Shown in pieces: positions 54,854 to 63,407 of a stretch of DNA of 64,000 bases. Made by a program: the position numbers and the translations under genes. The notes beneath the pieces are model-generated. The model did not search any database. It was given only the letters and a program-made list of their open reading frames with translations, and was not told the origin of the DNA. The DNA is from Clostridium gasigenes (GTDB lineage: Bacteria; Bacillota; Clostridia; Clostridiales; Clostridiaceae). The first letter of the stretch is position 1. Each line of letters starts with the position of its first letter. The stretch lies in the NCBI RefSeq assembly GCF_900104115.1, contig NZ_FNJM01000003.1, positions 186,001-250,000 on the forward strand. The letters run 5' to 3'.

Positions 54854-55339
54854 TTAATATTTATTTTCAACTATATGCGTAATGCTATTAGGTAATTTCA
54901 AAATATTCTCTTTTATAAATAGAGGGTATACATATAAGTCTTTAATTTCTTCTAATGGTTTCCAGTAGAAAACAAGTCTATGCGTCCCACCTTCAGTCAT
55001 AATAAACTCATTTCCTTTTTCAAATATTTTTTCATCATTTAATTCTAATAAATAATAAAATCCTATTTCATGAAAATTTTCTCCAGACTCATCATCTTTG
55101 AAAAAATTTTCTACTATCCATAGCATTCTTTTCACCTTAACATCAATATTAATTTCTTCTCTTATCTCTCTTTTTATTGCATCAGTACTAAGTTCCTGCA
55201 ATCCAACCTTTCCACCCGGAATATAATAATATGGAGAGTTTTCATCTTTCATAACTAGCAATTTATTGTTATGAATAATGATTCCAGCTACTCTATAGAC
55301 AAACCGTACTGTTTCCGTTTTAAATGTAATATCTGTCAC
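54854..55339 (-). CDS. Nudix hydrolase
   Basis: A 161-residue pyrophosphohydrolase. The Nudix box GGKVGLQELSTDAIKREIREEINI matches GX5EX7REUXEEXGU (key residues G, E, R, E, E visible; quoted in part: GGKVGLQE and REIREEINI). An upstream GIIIHNNKLLVMKDE strand begins the fold. The substrate may be a nucleoside polyphosphate or a sugar nucleotide; it cannot be told. The stop is followed after 12 bp by the AAGGCACAATC repeat variant. Confidence 0.88.
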   Translation of the reverse strand: MTDITFKTETVRFVYRVAGIIIHNNKLLVMKDENSPYYYIPGGKVGLQELSTDAIKREIREEINIDVKVKRMLWIVENFFKDDESGENFHEIGFYYLLELNDEKIFEKGNEFIMTEGGTHRLVFYWKPLEEIKDLYVYPLFIKENILKLPNSITHIVENKY

Positions 55340-55451
55340 CTTACTACCTCCAAATAATTCTATACTTTTCTAACTTAGGCATCTGTAAATAAATAGAAAG
55401 TCAGTATTTTTATCTTTTTAATTATACCATAATTTACTATATTATTTGTAA

Positions 55452-56471
55452 TTAAACAAATTTCTTTTTGCCTAATTTACAAGAACCTATAACCATTATT
55501 ATTGATAAACATAGTATAATCGCCATTGGCACTAATATATCAGTATTATCTACTCCTTGTTCTATTTTCTTAATAAATACAACTAACCATTTTGTTATAG
55601 TCACATTACTTACATACTTTAATGATGTAGGCATTTTATCTAAAGGTAAAAATCCGCCTCCAAGCAATGACATTATTAAGGCAGTTCCCGATGCAACTAT
55701 ACTAGCTTGTAAGTCACTTTTACATAAAGCAACGATAAAGCTACTTAAGCTGGTTGCAATAATAGCTATAGTAAATCCAATAACAAGTAACTGCATTCCA
55801 GTAATTCCAATATCTATTGGCAAACTCATTAATATAATAATCGCTATTATTATTTGTACAATTGTATTTAAGATATTATATAAATAGGTTCCTAATATAT
55901 ATATAATTGGTTTATGGAGAGATATTAAAAACCGTTTTAATATCCCATCTTCCTTATCCTTTATTAAATTACAGGCTGATAAGGTACATGTTATTATTAA
56001 TGTTAATAATATAAACCCACCACTTCTTTCTGCTACTGTCATCTTTTCATTTTCTATTTTTAATAAAGCATCTTCAAATCCTTTTAGCTCTTTATTTGAA
56101 AAATATCCATTTATAATTTGCTTAATATTTTCATTAGCCTCAGGATCTAAAGAAGTTACTTTGAAGGATTCATCCTTATTTAGTTGAATTATAGCTGCAT
56201 ATTTTCCAAGAATCATATCAGTATTAATACTTTCTTCCTTGGCTGTCTTTATATTTAATCCATTTATGAAACTAGATTCTTCTTTAAGTTCCTCATATAT
56301 ATTTCCTGACCCATTATTAATTATCCCTATATTAATAGAAGGTTTCATAATGCTATTAATAGCTATTGCAGCTATTATTGAAATAACCGGAATTAACAAT
56401 CCTAATATTAGTTTTTTTTTATATTTTAAACTTCTTCTAAACTCATTATTTACAACTATTAATATACCCAT
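55452..56471 (-). CDS. ABC-2 type exporter permease
   Basis: A 339-residue membrane protein. It has an N-terminal helix (about 20-40), an extracytoplasmic loop of some 110 residues, and then five helices (about 155-335), the classic ABC-2 topology. It overlaps the partner permease stop by one base (TAATG). With the second permease and the ATPase it forms a drug or lipid exporter. The large loop with SFINGLNIKT and SVDPEANE-like acidic stretches may shape the substrate entry. Confidence 0.85.
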   Translation of the reverse strand: MGILIVVNNEFRRSLKYKKKLILGLLIPVISIIAAIAINSIMKPSINIGIINNGSGNIYEELKEESSFINGLNIKTAKEESINTDMILGKYAAIIQLNKDESFKVTSLDPEANENIKQIINGYFSNKELKGFEDALLKIENEKMTVAERSGGFILLTLIITCTLSACNLIKDKEDGILKRFLISLHKPIIYILGTYLYNILNTIVQIIIAIIILMSLPIDIGITGMQLLVIGFTIAIIATSLSSFIVALCKSDLQASIVASGTALIMSLLGGGFLPLDKMPTSLKYVSNVTITKWLVVFIKKIEQGVDNTDILVPMAIILCLSIIMVIGSCKLGKKKFV

Positions 56472-57217
56472 TATAGAAACATCTCCCGTCTAAATCTTTT
56501 AACAGCTCCAAATGTAAATATTATACCTAAAGCTAATGTTATACCTACTGCTACAAAATAAACCTTAATATTATTATCATTGATCATTAAAAATATACCT
56601 CTATTAATCCACGTTAATGGTGATATATAACTTATAATTTCTATAGTTCTTCCTAAAGATCCTATAGGAAAGAAACTTCCACCTAACATTGCCATAATTA
56701 ATATTGGAGTGCTTATAAAATTTTTAATTTGCATAAAGTCTTTGGTACTTACCCCTACAAAAGTACCAATTGCACAGGACATAAACGCCACTATTGAAAA
56801 TAAAATATACAAATGAAAAAACTTCCCACAGTAATCTACCTTAAATAGAAATTTACATATTCCCATTAAGATGAAATTATAGATCATTATAGAAATAGTA
56901 GATGGTATAATTTTAGATAGTACTATAGCAGCCTTACTAATTGGGGCTATAATAAACCTTTCTCCGCATTTATACATGCTTTCTTCTCTTGTAACATATA
57001 CAAGCGTTACTGATTCTAAAAATATACAAAAAGGTATAGTTACCACACTATAATAATAGTATGAAGTTATTCCATCCTCTCCCGAAAAATAATTTGATGC
57101 CATATATCCAAGAATCCCTATTAAAAACAAAGGAAATACAGTTCCATAACTTATTAAAAAAGAATCCTTAATTCTTCTCTTCATCCCCATTTTAAATAAT
57201 ACATTAAACCCACTCAT
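56471..57217 (-). CDS. ABC-2 type exporter permease
   Basis: A 248-residue membrane protein with six predicted helices and the ABC-2 permease motif GGSFFPIGSLGRTIEIISYISPLTWINRG near 180-205 (quoted in part: GGSFFPIGSLG). It pairs with the 339-residue permease and the ATPase. It begins 13 bp after the ATPase stop. The two permeases are of different size, so the transporter is a heterodimer. Confidence 0.85.
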   Translation of the reverse strand: MSGFNVLFKMGMKRRIKDSFLISYGTVFPLFLIGILGYMASNYFSGEDGITSYYYYSVVTIPFCIFLESVTLVYVTREESMYKCGERFIIAPISKAAIVLSKIIPSTISIMIYNFILMGICKFLFKVDYCGKFFHLYILFSIVAFMSCAIGTFVGVSTKDFMQIKNFISTPILIMAMLGGSFFPIGSLGRTIEIISYISPLTWINRGIFLMINDNNIKVYFVAVGITLALGIIFTFGAVKRFRREMFL

Positions 57218-57230
57218 AACTTCACATCTC

Positions 57231-57977
57231 CTAATCTCTTAATTCTTTTCCAGTTAAGTATAAGAAAATTTCTTCTAAACTATTTAGACCTTTTTCCTTA
57301 TATTTTTTCTTAATTTCTTCTTTATAACCTTCCTCAATTATTTTGCCTTCATCTACTATAATTAGCCTTGAACATATAGCCTCAACCTCTTCCATGTAAT
57401 GCGATATATATATTACCGATGTCCCCTCATCTCTAAGTTTCTTTGTTACTTCTAATATCTTATTTCTTGACTGAGGATCTATTCCAACTGTTGGCTCATC
57501 TAAAATTAATATTTTAGGTCTATGCACTATTGAACAAGCTATATTAAGTCTTCTCTTCATTCCACCTGAGAAAGAATCTGGATAATCATTTTTTCTATCC
57601 CAAAGCCCAACATTCTCTAATGCCTCTTTAGTACTTTCTTTTAATTCATTTCCTTTTAATCCATATAAAGAACCGAAGAACTTTACATTATCATAAGCAG
57701 AAAGATCTGAAAAAAGTGCAATATCTTGTGGAACTAACCCTAATTGCCTTTTAAACTCTTCTTGATTTTCTTTAACATATTTGCCTTTAAATAATACAGA
57801 ACCTTCATCCATATTTAATATTGTACATATCATATTTGTAACTGTGCTTTTCCCAGCTCCATTAGGTCCTAATAATCCAACAATCTCTTTTTCTCTAATA
57901 TCAAATGTTATTCCTTTTACTACTTGTCTATCCCCAAAACTTTTCTTCAATTCTTTAATTTCTAAAACTTTTTTCAT
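57231..57977 (-). CDS. ABC exporter ATP-binding subunit
   Basis: A 248-residue ATPase of the drug-exporter type. Walker A GPNGAGKST is at 37-45, the signature SFSGGMKRRL near 135-144 and Walker B LILDEPTVGID near 153-163, with a switch His in IYISHYMEE. It energises the two ABC-2 permeases downstream. The order is padR, ATPase, permease, permease, typical of a self-regulated detoxification exporter. Confidence 0.93.
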   Translation of the reverse strand: MKKVLEIKELKKSFGDRQVVKGITFDIREKEIVGLLGPNGAGKSTVTNMICTILNMDEGSVLFKGKYVKENQEEFKRQLGLVPQDIALFSDLSAYDNVKFFGSLYGLKGNELKESTKEALENVGLWDRKNDYPDSFSGGMKRRLNIACSIVHRPKILILDEPTVGIDPQSRNKILEVTKKLRDEGTSVIYISHYMEEVEAICSRLIIVDEGKIIEEGYKEEIKKKYKEKGLNSLEEIFLYLTGKELRD

Positions 57978-58034
57978 TTTAGCACCCCTATATTAAATAT
58001 TTTATATACAACATTTAGTATTAACCTTAAAATT

Positions 58035-58058
58035 TTAGCAATGACTTATCATTGCTAA
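58035..58058 (-). promoter_or_regulatory. Inverted repeat between padR and ABC genes
   Basis: Perfect 10-bp inverted repeat TTAGCAATGA-CTTA-TCATTGCTAA in the 98-bp gap between the padR stop and the ATPase start. No T-run follows on the coding strand. It may be an operator or attenuator for the exporter genes. Nearby at 58006-58020 TATACAACATTTAG resembles the PadR-promoter repeats. Confidence 0.6.
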
Positions 58059-58075
58059 GTATTTTAAAAACATAT

Positions 58076-58795
58076 TTAGTTTTTTTCTTCTCCAATAATA
58101 GTTATTAATCTTTCTAAAGCATTTTTAGCTCCAGTAGGATCATTTAATATAATATTTTTTAATTCTTTTAAGCTTGCTTTATTGATATTAATATCCTTTG
58201 AATCCTTTTCATCTAACTCTGCAAAATTAAAACTTTTAATCATAACTTCATTCTTTTCGCTTAATTCACAATATAAATCAAATTCTTCAATTAAGCTTTC
58301 ATGCCATTTAATTTCATATTCATAGTTACATATAGTCATTTCAAAAGAAAGCCTTTCCACTTGTGTACTACAATCATTTATTTTTATACCTTTCCAATAA
58401 TTCCAGTATTCTAACTTTTTATTAAGCTCTTTTATACGGTCTTCAATTATACTAATAGCTTCATCTTTATCTAATTTATTAAATGTTATTGGTAAAATAA
58501 ATTTATCTATATTCAAAGGAACTAAAGGCTTATCTAATTTTTTTTCAATTTCCTTCTTAAGTTCAATTACTCCTAAATCAGTAATTTCATATATACGCCT
58601 TACCCTTGACCCTCGGTTTTCTTCCCTTACTAGTCTTATTTCTCCATTTTTATCCATTTTACTTAAAGCATAATATATGGAGCCAGCTTTAATATTTGTC
58701 CAGGCTTCAAACCCACTTGCTTGTATAAACTTTTGAATTTCATATCCATGTGTAGCTTTAATATTTAAATAATATAAAATTAGTACTTTAACCAT
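58076..58795 (-). CDS. PadR-family transcriptional regulator
   Basis: A 239-residue regulator, longer than most PadR proteins. The PadR winged helix is at 1-85 (MVKVLILYYLNIKATHGYEIQKF, SIYYALSKMDKNGEI, YEITDLGVIELKKEI). The C-terminal half has a helical dimerisation domain (Vir_act_alpha_C type). It most likely represses the exporter operon until a drug is bound. Two TATACAAGGTTT repeats overlap its own promoter, fitting autoregulation. Confidence 0.88.
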   Translation of the reverse strand: MVKVLILYYLNIKATHGYEIQKFIQASGFEAWTNIKAGSIYYALSKMDKNGEIRLVREENRGSRVRRIYEITDLGVIELKKEIEKKLDKPLVPLNIDKFILPITFNKLDKDEAISIIEDRIKELNKKLEYWNYWKGIKINDCSTQVERLSFEMTICNYEYEIKWHESLIEEFDLYCELSEKNEVMIKSFNFAELDEKDSKDININKASLKELKNIILNDPTGAKNALERLITIIGEEKN

Positions 58796-58828
58796 ATTGA
58801 CTCCTTACTATTGTAATTTTAAAATATA

Positions 58829-58885
58829 AAACCTTGTATATTTTTCTCTTATTATCATATTATACTAAACCTTGTATAGTGTCAA
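58829..58885 (-). promoter_or_regulatory. padR promoter with direct repeats
   Basis: Minus-strand -35 TTGACA (58885-58880) and -10 TAATAT (58862-58857), spacer 17 bp. The 12-mer TATACAAGGTTT occurs in the spacer (58878-58867) and again downstream (58840-58829), 38 bp apart. These are likely PadR operators. Confidence 0.72.
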
Positions 58886-58974
58886 TAATAGTTAATATTT
58901 TTTAGTACTATTTTATTGTGCTAAATATCTAGTAATAATTAAAAACTTCTTGTAAGGTCATTTTTGACCACTAA

Positions 58975-59124
58975 CTATTCTGCTGAGTATTTTTTTATTT
59001 CTTCAAACTCTTCTTTTGTTATTCCTAACATACTAATTATAGTTTCATCATCTAATCCTAATGCTGTCAATTTTTTAACTCTTCCAATCATTGTTGTTAT
59101 TTCTACTGTTTGTTTTATTCCCAT
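58975..59124 (-). CDS. 49-residue protein like the C-terminal tail of Rpn nucleases
   Basis: A very short gene with an excellent AGGAGG site, 14 bp after the stop of the gene at 59139. The sequence MGIKQTVEITTMIGRVKKLT...LGLDDETIISMLGITKEEFEEI (quoted in parts) resembles the regulatory tail of Rpn-family PD-(D/E)XK nucleases (LGLDIETIIEATGLSKEEIEKL type). No nuclease domain precedes it, so it is a remnant, or a free tail. Recent work shows Rpn C-terminal tails can be made separately as inhibitors. Resemblance is by eye. Confidence 0.6.
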   Translation of the reverse strand: MGIKQTVEITTMIGRVKKLTALGLDDETIISMLGITKEEFEEIKKYSAE

Positions 59125-59138
59125 TTTAAATCCTCCTC

Positions 59139-59507
59139 TTAAAGTCCATTTACTTTATTTTCTATCGGATTATACATATATAATAAGTCAATTATAAAAT
59201 TTCTAGTATCTGAGTCTAATTTTCTAGTACTTGAAATAGATTTCACTTGAAAAAATTTACTTACTAAACTATATGCTAGTTCACAAATAAACAATCCATT
59301 CTTAGCTATCCTAGAATCTTTTAATAATTCCTTGAAATTAATACCCATTTCATTTATATAATCTTTAGTTATGCAATATACTTCTTCAATACTTAACAGT
59401 TTTAAGGCTATGTCAAAATCATATTCTCTTTCTTTTGGAAACTGCTTAAGTAAACCTAAATAATTATCAATATGTTTTGAATTTACAAATTCTATTTTAT
59501 TTTCCAT
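59139..59507 (-). CDS. DUF6075-like hypothetical protein
   Basis: A protein of about 122 residues. The pattern FVNSKHIDNYLGLLKQF, ELLKDSRIAKNGLFICELAYSLVSKF and LDSDTRNFIIDLLYMYN resembles the DUF6075 family of unknown function (quoted in parts; assignment by eye). ATG 59507 with AAGGAG was chosen; GTG 59513 is another possibility. It is translationally near-coupled to the 49-residue gene. Confidence 0.6.
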   Translation of the reverse strand: MENKIEFVNSKHIDNYLGLLKQFPKEREYDFDIALKLLSIEEVYCITKDYINEMGINFKELLKDSRIAKNGLFICELAYSLVSKFFQVKSISSTRKLDSDTRNFIIDLLYMYNPIENKVNGL

Positions 59508-59651
59508 TACCACTCATCTCCTTTAAACTAATTGTATAATAGAAATTTGTCAATTTTGTTTCAAATCAATACTCTTAATAAAATTTTAATAATTTCCCCT
59601 TAATATATATTTTTCAAATAAACAAATATAGATACATCAATTTATTATCCC

Positions 59652-61115
59652 TCATAATCCTATCCTCCCTATATTTCTATATTCCTCTAAACATTCACCA
59701 ATAATTTTAATTCCCTCTTCAATTTCTTCTAAAGTTAATCTTGATAAACCTAGTCTTAATGTATTTTTTCCAGTATTATCTACCGTGAATATATCTCCTG
59801 GTGTAAATATAACATTTCTTTTATAGCATTTTTGAAGTAGTTCTCTTGAATTTACACCATCTATTCCTATATAAATGTGCAAGCCTCCCTCTCCGTATAT
59901 AAATGTTGGCTTGATATATTTATTTATACATTCTAATGCAAATTCGTATCTTTCTTTATAAGATTTCCTCACTTTTTTAACATGCTTTTCAAAAGCTCCA
60001 GATTTTAAATATTCATATAATATTCCTTGATCTAAAAATGATGTATGAATATTTTTGCATCTTTTAACGCTTTCTAAGGTTTCTATTATCTTTTTATCTC
60101 CAACTATCCATCCAACTCTAATTCCTGGAAATAATATTTTTGAGAAACTTCCTATATAAACAACTCCGCTTCCACCTTTATCTAAAGCCGCAAGTGGAGA
60201 AATATGTGTACTATTATATAGAAGTTCCTCATTAAATCCATCCTCTATTATTGGAACATTATATTTTTTGAATATATTGTAAACTTGATATCTTTTTTCT
60301 CCAGTTATTACTATACCTGTAGGATTATGATATGAAGGAATTAAATATCCAAACTTAATTCCGCCTAACTTTAATTTATCTTCAAGCTCCTCAACATCTA
60401 TTCCATCTTGTTTCATATTTACTCCAACTATATCTAACCCATGAACTTTCATAATCTTTATAGATGTGTTATGCGTGGGATTTTCACATATAATCTTATC
60501 TCCTGGATTTGTATAAGCTGTAAGTAACATTTCTAGCCCTTCTGTAAATCCATTAGTTATTATAATGTCTTTATTGTTTGTTTGAATCCCCTTTCCATTC
60601 ATATATTCTAAAAGGTATTCCATTAATGGCTTATAACCTTTTGCATATCCATAATTCAATATTTTGTGACCTTCTATTGAGATTCTATTTAGGAAAGCTT
60701 TTTTAAATTCATCCATATCAAAAAGATTTCCATCTGGCGAAATGCTCTTAAATGAAATTAAATTCTTTTCCCAAGAAATTTCATGTTTAACTATATCCAA
60801 TTTTTCTGCAAGTTTACCATAACTATTAGTTCTTTCTTCCCATTTTACTTTCCAACCATCTTCATTAATAAATTTCTTTATAGAAATAAATGTACCTTTT
60901 CCCTTTATTGTATATACTACACCTTCACATTTCAGGTTTTCATAAGCAGTTATTACTGAATTACGGCTCACATTTAAAAGTTTTCCAAGTTCTCTTGTTG
61001 CTGGTAGTTTTCCATTATTAACAACCATACCATCTTTAATCATATCTTTTATATAGTTTTCAATTTGTAAATAGATAGGTTCTTCTTTATTAAAAACGAA
61101 ACTAGAAAATATCAA
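59652..61115 (-). CDS. ddlR: MocR/GntR-type PLP regulator, likely DdlR
   Basis: A 487-residue MocR regulator. The GntR winged helix lies at about 10-75 (YLQIENYIKDMI, LPATRELGKLLNVSRNSVITAYENL), joined to a full fold-type I aminotransferase domain (about 120-480). The PLP lysine is in YIGSFSKILFPGIRVGW near 325. It begins 14 bp after ddl, so the two are one operon. DdlR, a MocR protein known to activate ddl in Brevibacillus, is the likely role. The symbol is inferred from context. Confidence 0.75.
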   Translation of the reverse strand: MIFSSFVFNKEEPIYLQIENYIKDMIKDGMVVNNGKLPATRELGKLLNVSRNSVITAYENLKCEGVVYTIKGKGTFISIKKFINEDGWKVKWEERTNSYGKLAEKLDIVKHEISWEKNLISFKSISPDGNLFDMDEFKKAFLNRISIEGHKILNYGYAKGYKPLMEYLLEYMNGKGIQTNNKDIIITNGFTEGLEMLLTAYTNPGDKIICENPTHNTSIKIMKVHGLDIVGVNMKQDGIDVEELEDKLKLGGIKFGYLIPSYHNPTGIVITGEKRYQVYNIFKKYNVPIIEDGFNEELLYNSTHISPLAALDKGGSGVVYIGSFSKILFPGIRVGWIVGDKKIIETLESVKRCKNIHTSFLDQGILYEYLKSGAFEKHVKKVRKSYKERYEFALECINKYIKPTFIYGEGGLHIYIGIDGVNSRELLQKCYKRNVIFTPGDIFTVDNTGKNTLRLGLSRLTLEEIEEGIKIIGECLEEYRNIGRIGL

Positions 61116-61129
61116 TATTTTTTCAACTC

Positions 61130-62029
61130 CTAAATAAGTGAATACTCTATTATCTTGTCTAATAATTCACTAAATTCTATTCCTTTTGCCTTTGCACTTT
61201 TAGGAATAATACTTGAAGTTGTCATACCTGGCAATGTATTAACTTCAAGTACATATGGTATTCCATTACTTACTATCATATCAATTCTACAATAGCTCTT
61301 GCAACCTAAAACATCCCAAATATCCTTTGAAATTTCATTTACCTTTGATTGTAAGCTTTCTTCTAATTTTACAACAGTCTCTTCTGCACCACCTTTATCA
61401 TATTTAGATGAGTAATCGAAGAATTCACCATTTTTAGCCTTTATAATTACAGTTGGAAAAACTTCTCCATTTAAAACAAACGAGGTAATTTCTTCTCCAT
61501 TAATATATTTTTCTATTATAACCTCATTATCATATTTTAGACCTTCTCTTACAGCATTTTCTACATCCTTTTCATATTTAACACAAAAAGTTGCCACACT
61601 AGATCCACCATTATTAGGTTTTATAAAAATAGGATAATCAAATGTTCTTATTTTTTCATAATTAATTTCCTCTATTGATTTAACTGTAATCCATGGTGCT
61701 GTTTTAACTCCAACAGTTTGAATAATTCTTTTAGTAAGTCCCTTATTCATACAAACCGAACTAGTTAATACCCCACATCCGCTATAAGGAATTTCTAAAG
61801 ATTCAAGCAAGCCTTGAATTGTTCCATCTTCACCAAAATGACCATGTAATGCTATAAATGCAAAATCAATGCCCTTAACTTTTTCAATAACCTCACTTTT
61901 AGAATTTATTAATATTGGTATTATTTCTTTATAGTTATTAATGTTTAAATTCCTTAACACTTCTCTTCCCGACATTAAGGATATTTCTCTTTCTGAAGAT
62001 ACTCCACCCATTATTACTCCAATTCTCAT
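61130..62029 (-). CDS. ddl: D-alanine-D-alanine ligase
   Basis: A 299-residue ATP-grasp ligase joining two D-Ala for peptidoglycan precursor synthesis. Signatures are GGVSSEREISLMSG at 8-21, FIALHGHFGEDGTIQGLLE near 58-76, FIKPNNGGSSVATF near 143-156 and the terminal LEVNTLPGMT. Glutamate and Arg residues of the active site are intact; the Tyr of the omega loop (FDYSSKYDKGGAE) favours D-Ala over D-lactate in general. It forms an operon with a MocR regulator. Confidence 0.95.
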   Translation of the reverse strand: MRIGVIMGGVSSEREISLMSGREVLRNLNINNYKEIIPILINSKSEVIEKVKGIDFAFIALHGHFGEDGTIQGLLESLEIPYSGCGVLTSSVCMNKGLTKRIIQTVGVKTAPWITVKSIEEINYEKIRTFDYPIFIKPNNGGSSVATFCVKYEKDVENAVREGLKYDNEVIIEKYINGEEITSFVLNGEVFPTVIIKAKNGEFFDYSSKYDKGGAEETVVKLEESLQSKVNEISKDIWDVLGCKSYCRIDMIVSNGIPYVLEVNTLPGMTTSSIIPKSAKAKGIEFSELLDKIIEYSLI

Positions 62030-62084
62030 TTAAAACACTCCTTAATACTTCTTATGCTTTTATTATATGAATCTATCCTTAAAT

Positions 62085-62127
62085 AAAAAAGGACCACTCC
62101 CAATGTAAATATTGAGGTTAGTGGTCC
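62085..62127 (-). terminator. Hairpin in the ddl leader
   Basis: GGACCACT pairs with AGTGGTCC, with an inner CAAT/ATTG, and TTTTTTATTT follows on the minus strand. It lies about 60 bp before the ddl start, so transcripts from the promoter must pass it. It may be an attenuator, or it may terminate stray antisense transcription. I do not recognise a T-box. Confidence 0.6.
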
Positions 62128-62157
62128 ACTATATATAATTTTATAATTATATATAGT
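62128..62157. promoter_or_regulatory. Palindrome between ddl and PHP phosphatase
   Basis: Perfect 13-bp inverted repeat ACTATATATAATT-TTAT-AATTATATATAGT in the divergent promoter region. Contains TATAAT-like sequences on both strands. It is a candidate operator, for example for DdlR. Confidence 0.6.
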
Positions 62158-62198
62158 ATAATTTAGAATATATTAATATTCATAAAGGAGATTTTTTT

Positions 62199-62993
62199 AT
62201 GTTTTATGATTACCATATGCACTGTAGTTATTCAGCTGATTCAAATACCCCTATGAAGGATATGATAGAAAAATCAATAGAATTAGGGCTTAAAGAAATT
62301 TGTTTCACAGATCATGTAGATTATGATGTAATCGGCAACCCTAATGTTAAGGTTGATTACAATAAATATTTTGAGGAAATAGATTTTTTTAAAAATAAAT
62401 ACGCCAATGCTATTTCTATTAAAAAAGGAATTGAAATGGGGCTTCAGTCTCATATATTAGATAGATGTTCTAAAGAGATAAGAGAACATGATTTTGATTT
62501 TGTTATAGGATCTATTCATACTATAAATAAAAATGAGTTATTTACTGGAGATTTCCATAAGGGTAAAACTCAATATGAGGCCTATGAAGGTTACTATAAA
62601 ACTTTATTAGAAATAATTAGTTCTTTTAATGATTATTCTGTTTTAGGACACCTTGATTTAATCAAAAGATATGGTAACTATGATTATGTTTTAGATGACA
62701 GCTTATTTTCTGATTATTTAGAAGCTATTCTTAAAAAAGTTATTCAAAATGGTAAGGGAATTGAATTTAATACATCTTCTTTTAGATATAATCTTAAGGA
62801 TTTAACTCCCTCTATAAACATCCTTAAAATGTATAAGGACTTAGGAGGAGAAATTATTACTGTTGGGTCTGACTCACATAACCCAGGTCAAGTAGCCTTT
62901 AATTTTGAATATGTTCATAATATCCTTAGGGATATTGGTTATAAATATGTTTGTAGATTTGATAAAATGAATGTTGAATTTATAAAACTATAA
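62199..62993 (+). CDS. hisK: PHP-type histidinol phosphatase (HisJ/HisK family)
   Basis: A 264-residue metal-dependent phosphatase of the PHP family that removes phosphate from histidinol-phosphate. The metal ligands are visible as H7/H9 in YDYHMHCSYSAD, H38 in CFTDHVDY, a later His in GSIHTINKN, and the C-terminal GSDSHNPGQV. It is not in a his operon here, which is common for this family. Start ATG 62199 with AAAGGAG. Some members act on other phosphates. Confidence 0.87.
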   Translation: MFYDYHMHCSYSADSNTPMKDMIEKSIELGLKEICFTDHVDYDVIGNPNVKVDYNKYFEEIDFFKNKYANAISIKKGIEMGLQSHILDRCSKEIREHDFDFVIGSIHTINKNELFTGDFHKGKTQYEAYEGYYKTLLEIISSFNDYSVLGHLDLIKRYGNYDYVLDDSLFSDYLEAILKKVIQNGKGIEFNTSSFRYNLKDLTPSINILKMYKDLGGEIITVGSDSHNPGQVAFNFEYVHNILRDIGYKYVCRFDKMNVEFIKL

Positions 62994-63250
62994 TTTATTT
63001 GGATAATACTAAACTTCTTTTCTTCCCTAGAAGTTTTGTAGATTCCTATAACAAAAAATGCCACTGCAAATAATAATATTACAAATAAATATTTATATAT
63101 CTCCTTAATGCTTCCACCTTGCTGAATATCTATTATTGACTGCATTGCCCACCTTGTTGGCGTAAAATATGATATCTTTTCAATAACTGGAGGCATTATT
63201 TCTATGCTTTCCATATTATAAAGTTTTTCTAAATCTATTATTATATCCAG
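62939..63250 (-). pseudogene. Remnant of an ABC-2 permease (C-terminal part)
   Basis: Open frame of about 100 codons encoding only the C-terminal end of an ABC-2 permease: ISYFTPTRWAMQSIIDIQQGG followed by one membrane helix (YLFVILLFAVAFFVIGIY; quoted in parts). No ribosome site or N-terminal part is present; an in-frame stop precedes it at 63251-63253. The last 18 codons overlap the 3' end of the hisK gene on the other strand. A degraded gene. Confidence 0.7.
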
Positions 63251-63407
63251 TTAAAATATATTAAACAGTGTGTTATGTCTAAGGCTTCTCCTACTAATTT
63301 TATTTATTGGTAAATTTTGTTTGTTATCTGTTTTTATTCGTGTATAATTAATATGTAAACTAACTAATAATTGCATTATATTATTGATAAAAGGGTGGGG
63401 TAAAAAG
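63251..63407. other. Upstream region of the 2H phosphoesterase gene
   Basis: About 155 bp of non-coding sequence. A strong GGGTGGGG ribosome site sits at 63393-63400. No clear promoter was identified. Confidence 0.4.

Noticed and set aside
62085..62157. T-box riboswitch upstream of ddl
   Set aside because: The stem contains GGACCACT, but there is no AGGGTGGNACCGCG box or specifier stem and the leader is too short.
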